DNA from: JAVBLF01 sp031553675
GTDB lineage: Bacteria > Bacillota > Clostridia > Christensenellales > CALWSW01
Assembly (NCBI GenBank): GCA_031553675.1
Contig: JAVBLF010000095.1
Span: forward strand, 1 to 18,758
Reading direction: 5' to 3'
DNA length: 18,758 nt
The notes beneath the pieces are model-generated. The model searched no databases, was not told where the DNA came from, and worked only from the letters and a program-made list of their open reading frames with translations. The stretch's first letter is position 1, and the number at the start of each line of letters is the position of its first letter. Of this stretch, positions 13,001-18,758 are shown one piece after another. The translations under genes and the position numbers were made by a program.

Positions 13001-13690
13001 ATGCAGTGTAAACAGTGTGGCGCGATCCTCGACGATCGCGCAAAATTTTGTACCGTCTGCGGGGAAAAGCTGCGCATGGCCGCCCCCAATCCGGCCTTGC
13101 CCGGCGACACTCCCGAGGCAAACGCGCCCGCCCCGCGCAAAACCAAACGCATCGCCAGCATCGTCGCGGCGGGATTTGCGCTCGTCGCGCTCGCACTCGT
13201 CGGCAATCACCTGCTGGGTACTTCGCTCCTGCCCGAATCGCTTCCCGCCGCCGCACAAGCCAGCGAGTCGTCTCCAGCCCCAGACGCCGGATCGATCGAC
13301 CCGGCTTTCCGCGACGAAGGTGCCGCCCTGCTCAAAGCCTATACCGACACGGCGCTCAAGGGCGAAGCACTCGCCGTCGGCACGAAAGCCTGGGAAGAAC
13401 GCGCGAAGTCGGCCCGCTCCCAGCTCGACGCCTTCGCCCAAAACGCCCACAACGAACTCGAATCAGCCTACGCCCTCGCCGTCTCGAAGCTTTCGATCTA
13501 CGCCTTTGCCAACCACTACGAAAGCGTCCTCGTCGCCGAGCAAGGCGGCCGCTCCGACGAAGCCGCCAACGCTGCCCTCACCCAGCGCTACGAGAACGTG
13601 CCGAAGCTCCTCGAATCCCTGGGCAGCGCCCAGACCTTGGACGAGCTACAGGCCATTTGCGATGCGTGCGATGGGGAACGCGCTTTTTGA
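13001..13690 (+). CDS. Zinc-ribbon membrane protein
   Basis: A 229-residue protein with an N-terminal zinc ribbon (C3, C6, C17, C20 in CKQCG and CTVCG) on the cytoplasmic side, a Pro/Ala linker, one membrane helix at about 51-69 preceded by KTKR, and an extracytoplasmic helical domain (about 85-225) rich in Ala, Glu and Leu. Zinc-ribbon plus single-helix proteins are common in clostridia and mostly uncharacterised; no function is proposed here. The ATG at 13001 has AAGGAG eight bases upstream. The last codons (from GGG-GAA-CGC) and the TGA stop lie inside the first copy of the 43-nt repeat at 13672, so the native C-terminus may have been altered by repeat insertion. Confidence 0.85.
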   Translation: MQCKQCGAILDDRAKFCTVCGEKLRMAAPNPALPGDTPEANAPAPRKTKRIASIVAAGFALVALALVGNHLLGTSLLPESLPAAAQASESSPAPDAGSIDPAFRDEGAALLKAYTDTALKGEALAVGTKAWEERAKSARSQLDAFAQNAHNELESAYALAVSKLSIYAFANHYESVLVAEQGGRSDEAANAALTQRYENVPKLLESLGSAQTLDELQAICDACDGERAF

Positions 13691-13757
13691 AAAAAGCTGC
13701 GCAAAAACTTCTGCTAGGAGACGCGCTTTTTGAAAAAAGCTGCGCAAAAACTTCTGC
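13672..13757 (+). repeat. 43-nt repeat, two tandem copies
   Basis: Copies at 13672-13714 and 13715-13757 are directly adjacent. They start TGGGGAACGCGC and TAGGAGACGCGC respectively and are then identical through GCTTTTTGAAAAAAGC, TGCGCAAAAAC and TTCTGC. The GCTTTTT/AAAAAGC part is an internal inverted repeat. The first copy encodes the last codons and the stop of the zinc-ribbon gene. Confidence 0.9.
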
Positions 13758-13766
13758 CTTTTCGCT

Positions 13767-13798
13767 GAAATGCCCGCCAAGACGATGGCGGGCATTTC
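13767..13798. terminator. Hairpin after the zinc-ribbon gene
   Basis: GAAATGCCCGCC and GGCGGGCATTTC form a perfect 12-bp stem with an 8-base loop. The right arm ends ATTTC rather than a long U-tract, so termination would rely on stem strength. It lies between convergent genes and could serve either strand. Confidence 0.65.
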
Positions 13799-13846
13799 GA
13801 TGTTACGCTCGCGCATGACGGCGAGGAGCTTTGTTCTTCGTTCCAA

Positions 13847-13880
13847 CCAAAAGCCCTCCATCAGCATGGAGGGCTTTTGG
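13847..13880. terminator. Bidirectional terminator of gapA
   Basis: A perfect 15-bp stem (13847-13861 with 13866-13880) encloses a 4-base loop. The arms end in CCAAAA and TTTTGG, so either strand has a short U-run. It lies about 50 bases past the gapA stop and also faces the plus-strand zinc-ribbon gene. Confidence 0.8.
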
Positions 13881-13887
13881 GGGACAT

Positions 13888-13927
13888 ACAGAAGTTTTTG
13901 CGCAGCTTTTTTCAAAAAGCGCGTTCC

Positions 13928-13930
<3 letters not shown>
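13888..13930 (-). repeat. 43-nt repeat, inverted third copy carrying the gapA stop codon
   Basis: Read on the minus strand, this copy begins TAGGGAACGCGC and continues as in the two copies at 13672-13757, with only its last base different. Its first three bases are the TAG stop codon of gapA (13928-13930). With the plus-strand pair it forms a long inverted repeat around the two hairpins in the convergent intergenic region. Confidence 0.9.
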
Positions 13931-14938
<1,008 letters not shown>

Positions 14939-15000
14939 GATCATACCTCCAAATGTTTTGATTGATATTTAAGCGCATTGCGCCTCAATCGTCAGCATCG

Positions 15001-15018
15001 CGCCCTTTGTCAAAGGCG
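15001..15018. promoter_or_regulatory. Dyad downstream of the gapA promoter
   Basis: CCTTTG-T-CAAAGG, extended by CGCC/GGCG with one unpaired C, lies about ten bases downstream of the gapA -10 box. It is a plausible operator position for a glycolytic regulator, but the sequence is not one I can assign. Confidence 0.3.
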
Positions 15019-15026
15019 TCACAAAC

Positions 15027-15055
15027 ATTGTAAAACACACGCGCGCAAAACGCAA
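15027..15055 (-). promoter_or_regulatory. Promoter for gapA
   Basis: On the minus strand, TTGCGT (15050-15055) and TACAAT (15027-15032) are separated by exactly 17 bases. The -10 matches five of six bases and the -35 the first three. Transcription would begin near 15020. Confidence 0.6.
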
Positions 15056-15107
15056 GTTGCCTTGGCGTATTTGCGCGGGCACGATCGGCCGAAAGCGCCG
15101 TTTTACG

Positions 15108-16226
15108 CTACTTCAGGCACTCCGGATTCAGACATTCGAGCTCCTGCGCGACGAAACGCCCATCCTTCCGGATCAGTTTGTCGTCGAAGTAGATTTCGCC
15201 GCCGCCGAATTCCGGCGTCTGGATCAGCACGAGGTCCCAGTGCAGCGCCGATGTATTGCCGTTGGGCGCTTCGTCGTAGCACATGCCCGGCGTGAAGTGA
15301 ATCGAACCCGCGATCTTCTCGTCGAAGAGGATGTCCCCCATGGGCCTTGTGATGTAAGGATGCACGCCGATCGCGAACTCGCCGACGTAGCGCGCGCCTT
15401 CATCGACGTCGAAGACTTTGTTGATGCGCTCGGTGTCGTTGGCCGTCGCTTCGACGATCTTGCCGTTTTCAAACACCAGCCGCACGTTTTCATAGGTAAA
15501 GCCGTCGTGGGGCGAAGGCGTGTTGTAGTGGATCACGCCGTTGACGCTCTCTTTGACCGGCGCCGTGAAGACTTCGCCGTCCGGAATGTTCATGTGCCCG
15601 TCGCAGGGGATAGCCGGTATGCCCTTGATCGAAAAGCAGATGTCGGTGTCTCCCGGTCCCAGGATGCGCACTTGATCGGTGCTCTCCATCATGGCCTTGA
15701 GGTTTTGCATGGCTTTTCCCATCTTGGCATAGTCGAGCGTGCAGACGTCGAAGTAAAAGTCCTCGAACGCGTCTGTGCTCATCTTGGCCATCTGCGCCAT
15801 CGACGGCGACGGATAGCGCAAAACACACCACTTCGTCTTGGCCACGCGGATCAGGCTGTGCACCGGATGCCAATACTTCTTCTGGTAAAGCTGCGTCTTT
15901 TCGGCGGGCACGTCGGACAGCTCGGTCGCGTTGTCTCCACCGCGCACGCCGATGTAAGCCTGCATCTGGCTCATTAACTCGGCGTCGACCTTCGCCATCA
16001 GGTCGGCCTGCTCTTCCGTCAGGCCCATCAGCAGTGCGCGTCGGGTCCGCGTGTCGTCGATCTTGACAAAGGGCAGACCGCCCGCCGCATACGCTTCGTC
16101 GACGAGGGCGCGCAAAAGATCGTCGTTCGCGCCAATGCTCTCGATCAGGATCTTCTCCCCCTGTTTGAGTCCGCAGGAGAAGTGAATGAGGTTCTTCGCC
16201 AGTGTCTTGACTCGTTCGTCTCGCAT
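15108..16226 (-). CDS. Aminopeptidase, peptidase family M29
   Basis: A 372-residue cytoplasmic metallo-aminopeptidase that releases N-terminal residues from peptides, of the AmpS/AmpT/PepS group. The metal-site residues can be placed: E218 in DGEVFTAP, E283 in VGEFAIGVHP, H310 in GSIHFTPG, and H329 and D331 in HWDLV. The length is somewhat below the roughly 400-410 of well-known members but lacks no obvious block. The ATG at 16226 has GGAG nine bases upstream and lies six bases past the stop of the glycosyltransferase gene, so the two are transcribed together. No functional link between peptide turnover and lipid-linked sugar transfer is evident. Confidence 0.92.
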   Translation of the reverse strand: MRDERVKTLAKNLIHFSCGLKQGEKILIESIGANDDLLRALVDEAYAAGGLPFVKIDDTRTRRALLMGLTEEQADLMAKVDAELMSQMQAYIGVRGGDNATELSDVPAEKTQLYQKKYWHPVHSLIRVAKTKWCVLRYPSPSMAQMAKMSTDAFEDFYFDVCTLDYAKMGKAMQNLKAMMESTDQVRILGPGDTDICFSIKGIPAIPCDGHMNIPDGEVFTAPVKESVNGVIHYNTPSPHDGFTYENVRLVFENGKIVEATANDTERINKVFDVDEGARYVGEFAIGVHPYITRPMGDILFDEKIAGSIHFTPGMCYDEAPNGNTSALHWDLVLIQTPEFGGGEIYFDDKLIRKDGRFVAQELECLNPECLK

Positions 16227-16232
16227 CGTCTA

Positions 16233-17186
16233 TCACTCCACTCGATCGAAATTTGATTGTTCCCGTATGACGTACAAAGGCCGTGCGCGCACTTCGTCGT
16301 GGATGCGCGACAGGTAAGCGCCGAGCACGCCGATGCCTGCGATCGCGACGCCCAGCAAAAGCGCCAGCGTCCAAAAAGCGATCGCCCACAGCCCGACCGA
16401 CCGAAAACAAGCGCCGATCGCCGCCGCCAAGAGGCCGATTGCGGACACGATCGCCGCAAAGACACCCACATAAGCGAAGAAGGTCAGGGGCTTGTCCGAG
16501 AAGCCAAGCACGCCGTTTTTTGCCAGCTCGAGCATCTTCTTCATCGAGTAATGCGTCTGTCCGGCCGCGCGGCTGTGGCGCACGTACTCGACCGGTGCTT
16601 GCGAAAAGCCCGCCCAGGCTGCCATGCCGCGCAAAAAGCGGTTGTGCTCGCGCATGGAACCGATCGCGTCGGCCACCTTGCGGTCGATCAGGCGGAAATC
16701 GCCCGTGTCCAGCGGGATTTCGTAGGCGCTCATCGCCCGCAGCACGCGGTAATAAAGCGCCGCCGTCAAGCGCTTGAAGGCGCTTTCTCCCTGCCTCTTG
16801 GCGCGTAAGCCGTAGACGACCTCGTAGCCTTCTTCCCACTTCGCGATCATCTTCGGAATGAGCTCGGGCGGATCCTGAAGGTCGGCGTCGATGATCACGA
16901 GCGCATCCCCTTTGGCCGCATCCATGCCCGCCGTTACGGCGGCTTGGTGGCCAAAATTCCGCGAGAAGCGGATCCCCTTGACCCGATCGTTTTCGCGACT
17001 TATGCCCTCGAGCAAGTGCCAGGTCCTGTCATGGCTTCCGTCGTCGATGTAGACGATTTCATACGAAAGCGGCAAGCCTTCCATGACCGCACGCATGCGC
17101 TCGTACGACTGCGGCAACACATCCTCTTCATTGTACAGCGGCACGACAAGAGAAATGCACCGCGCGCCCGTTTCTTCTTTCGGCAT
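16233..17186 (-). CDS. Membrane glycosyltransferase, family 2 (GtrB/DPM1-like)
   Basis: A 317-residue polyprenyl-phosphate sugar transferase. Residues 10-230 form the GT-A domain: ISLVVPLYNEE, YIDDGSHDRT, RFSRNFGHQAAVTAG, and D100-x-D102 in DADLQDPP for the metal and nucleotide sugar. GDFRLIDRK and KPLTFF are typical of bactoprenol glucosyltransferases (GtrB, YkcC). Two membrane helices follow at about 235-261 and 266-292, with a short cytoplasmic tail. It probably loads a sugar on undecaprenyl phosphate for cell-envelope modification; the sugar is unknown, and no flippase or acceptor gene is adjacent. The ATG at 17186 has GAGGG about nine bases upstream. It is first in an operon with the M29 aminopeptidase. 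Confidence 0.92.
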   Translation of the reverse strand: MPKEETGARCISLVVPLYNEEDVLPQSYERMRAVMEGLPLSYEIVYIDDGSHDRTWHLLEGISRENDRVKGIRFSRNFGHQAAVTAGMDAAKGDALVIIDADLQDPPELIPKMIAKWEEGYEVVYGLRAKRQGESAFKRLTAALYYRVLRAMSAYEIPLDTGDFRLIDRKVADAIGSMREHNRFLRGMAAWAGFSQAPVEYVRHSRAAGQTHYSMKKMLELAKNGVLGFSDKPLTFFAYVGVFAAIVSAIGLLAAAIGACFRSVGLWAIAFWTLALLLGVAIAGIGVLGAYLSRIHDEVRARPLYVIREQSNFDRVE

Positions 17187-17239
17187 ATCCTGTTGCCCTC
17201 ATTCTCTCACCATTCATGTGCAATGGCTGCACAAGCTCT

Positions 17240-17245
17240 ATTATA
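17240..17245 (-). promoter_or_regulatory. -10 box for the glycosyltransferase-aminopeptidase operon
   Basis: A perfect minus-strand TATAAT lies about 53 bases before the glycosyltransferase start. No convincing -35 is seen 16-18 bases upstream. It is divergent from the aminotransferase promoter, about 60 bases away. Confidence 0.45.
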
Positions 17246-17297
17246 CTCCAACGAGTCGCTTTTTAACAGTTCCAGGCTGTGCCGAACGCGCGGCATG

Positions 17298-17306
17298 TGC
17301 TACAAT
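17298..17306 (+). promoter_or_regulatory. Extended -10 promoter for the aminotransferase gene
   Basis: TGCTACAAT is an extended -10 element (TACAAT at 17301-17306). No good -35 is present at 17 bases, as is usual for extended -10 promoters. The predicted leader is about 35 bases. Confidence 0.5.
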
Positions 17307-17348
17307 GACCGTAAAGCTTCCATAGCGAACGACAAAAGAGGTACGCGA

Positions 17349-18539
17349 ATGATGAAAGCCTTGCAAGAGCGATTGAACACGATCGTCGTCAACACCCCGC
17401 CGTCGGGCATCTCTCGTTTCTTCGACGTCGCGAGCGAAGTCGAAGGCTGCATCAGCCTGGGCTTGGGAGAACCCGATTTCGACACGCCCGCAGCCGTCCG
17501 CCAAGCCGGCATCGACTCGATCCAGGCCGGACACACGACCTACACGACGAGCGCCGGCCTGCTCGAACTGCGCCAGCTTCTCGCCCGCTACTACGACGAA
17601 CGCTTCGGCGTCCACTACGACCCCTCGCAGATCATCGTCACGACCGGCGCGAGCGAAGGCATCGACCTCGCCTACCGCGCGATCGTCAATCCGGGCGACG
17701 AAGTGCTGATCCCCCAGCCCGCCTATACGAGCTACGTTCCCTGCCTCGGCTTTGCGGGCGGCGTTTGCGCCCCCATTGTCGGCACGGCCCAAGACGGCTT
17801 CAAGCTCACGCGCGCATCCGTCGAGCGCGCCCTCTCTCCCCAAACGAAAGCCATTCTCGTTCCCTACCCCAACAACCCCACCGGTGCCGCGATGTCCCGC
17901 GCCGAGCTGACCGACGCCCTCGCACCCATCCTCGACACCGACGCGATCGTGATCTCGGACGAAATCTATGCCGAGCTCAGCTACGGCTCGGAACCGCACT
18001 GCGCCGTCGCTTCGATCCCCGGCTTTTACGAGCGCACCCTGACGTTGAACGGCTTCTCCAAGGCCTTTGCCATGACTGGCTGGCGCCTCGGTTACGCGCT
18101 CGGCCCGCAACCGATCATCGACCAGATGGTCAAGCTCCACCAGATCACCCTACTGTCCTGCAACTACACCGCCCAGGACGCCGGAATTGCCGCCCTGAAG
18201 ATCGGCTTTTCCGACGGCTTCGCCAGCGTCGCTTCCATGCGCGCCTCCTACGACGAACGCCGCCAGTATCTCCTCGGCGCCCTCAACGACATGGGACTGA
18301 CCTGCTTTGAACCGATGGGCGCCTTCTATTGCTTCCCCTCGATCCGCTCGACCGGCCTTTCGAGCATCGACTTCTCCGAACGCCTGATCCACGAAGGCAA
18401 GGTCGCCGTCATCCCGGGCAGCGGCTTCGGCGAGGCCGGCGAAGGCCACGTCCGCATCAGCTACGCCTACTCCCTCGAGCACTTGCAGGAATGCATGCGC
18501 CGCATGCGGGCTTGGCTTCAGGCCAACGGCTGGCTGTAA
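17349..18539 (+). CDS. Class I/II pyridoxal-phosphate aminotransferase
   Basis: A 396-residue fold-type I aminotransferase of the aspartate/aromatic (PatA/AspC-like) group. PLP residues: the TTGASEG phosphate loop at 98-104, PNNPTG at 174-179, D204 and Y207 in SDEIYAE, the Schiff-base lysine K238 in NGFSKAFAMTGWRLGY, and the substrate-carboxylate Arg in HVRISYA near the end. It transfers amino groups between amino and 2-oxo acids; aspartate, alanine or aromatic substrates are all possible. Its presence near a shikimate cluster makes a role in phenylalanine or tyrosine formation conceivable, but they are 7 kb apart and separately transcribed. The ATG at 17349 has AGAGGT six bases upstream. No clear terminator follows. 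Confidence 0.92.
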   Translation: MMKALQERLNTIVVNTPPSGISRFFDVASEVEGCISLGLGEPDFDTPAAVRQAGIDSIQAGHTTYTTSAGLLELRQLLARYYDERFGVHYDPSQIIVTTGASEGIDLAYRAIVNPGDEVLIPQPAYTSYVPCLGFAGGVCAPIVGTAQDGFKLTRASVERALSPQTKAILVPYPNNPTGAAMSRAELTDALAPILDTDAIVISDEIYAELSYGSEPHCAVASIPGFYERTLTLNGFSKAFAMTGWRLGYALGPQPIIDQMVKLHQITLLSCNYTAQDAGIAALKIGFSDGFASVASMRASYDERRQYLLGALNDMGLTCFEPMGAFYCFPSIRSTGLSSIDFSERLIHEGKVAVIPGSGFGEAGEGHVRISYAYSLEHLQECMRRMRAWLQANGWL

Positions 18540-18627
18540 GAGGGGCTCCTTTTGGGATCTTTCTCTAGCGCATCAAAACGACGTCGAATGTCATATGAAT
18601 TGTTTTCGAAATGCGCGGGCGATTAAT

Positions 18628-18758
18628 AATGCGAATCAAGGGTTACCAACCTAACATATCGCGAGGCTGTTTTGCTGCAACGGGCGATTGATAATCGCCC
18701 CTACAGGCGCACAAACAAGGCTATCGGGATGTAGGGGCGATTATCAATCGCCCGCGTA
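18628..18758 (+). repeat. Palindromic dispersed repeat, copy B (runs to window edge)
   Basis: A gap-free match to the reverse complement of 2099-2229, with about eight differences in 131 bases. The perfect 25-bp arms are at 18681-18705 and 18730-18754 with a 24-base spacer. A half-unit (GCGGGCGATTAATAAT, around 18614-18630) precedes it. The element may continue beyond the window. The 18540-18627 stretch before it shows no gene. Confidence 0.88.

Overview
The window is gene-dense, GC-rich bacterial chromosome with strong AGGAGG-type ribosome binding sites, ATG/GTG/TTG starts and one notably AT-rich non-coding island (about 10050-10430). Gene content (a chorismate mutase-shikimate kinase fusion, a DUF3786 protein, tandem butanol-dehydrogenase-type alcohol dehydrogenases, an M29 aminopeptidase, TspO) suggests an anaerobic, GC-rich member of the Clostridia. 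That placement is inference; there is no rRNA or other marker to confirm it.

Layout. 1-1916: two tandem iron-dependent alcohol dehydrogenases on the minus strand, the distal one cut by the window edge. 1943-2229: a nested cluster of palindromic repeats. 2231-10048: every enzyme of the shikimate pathway from DAHP to chorismate. aroQ (minus) and aroE plus a DUF3786 gene (plus) diverge at the left. A tightly packed minus-strand operon aroF-aroB-aroA-aroC-(chorismate mutase/aroK) fills 4996-10048. A tspO-like membrane protein gene converges on its 3' end. 10049-10623: an AT-rich intergenic region with a shared divergent promoter and a roughly 350-nt leader for the aro operon. 10624-13690: plus-strand cyclophilin, uridine kinase, an unrecognised exported protein and a zinc-ribbon membrane protein. 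13672-13930: three copies of a 43-nt repeat and two strong hairpins between convergent genes. 13928-17186: minus-strand gapA, then an aminopeptidase and a membrane glycosyltransferase that form a two-gene operon. 17349-18539: a class I aminotransferase. 18628-18758: a second, inverted copy of the palindromic repeat element, running to the window edge.

How it fits together. AroF, AroB, AroQ, AroE, AroK, AroA and AroC together convert erythrose 4-phosphate and phosphoenolpyruvate to chorismate; the mutase domain fused to AroK takes chorismate on to prephenate. No prephenate dehydratase or dehydrogenase and no trp gene is present. The aminotransferase at the right could act on aromatic keto acids but is not specific enough to assign. 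The rest of the window is housekeeping.

I found no obviously new defence, secretion or biosynthetic system. The signals most worth a second look are non-coding: the 131-bp inverted repeat pair that brackets the aro region, the 43-nt repeat that supplies stop codons to two genes, the stem that buries the tspO ribosome binding site, the aro leader with a Tyr-Trp-Phe codon run, and a marked excess of the octamer GCGATCGC.
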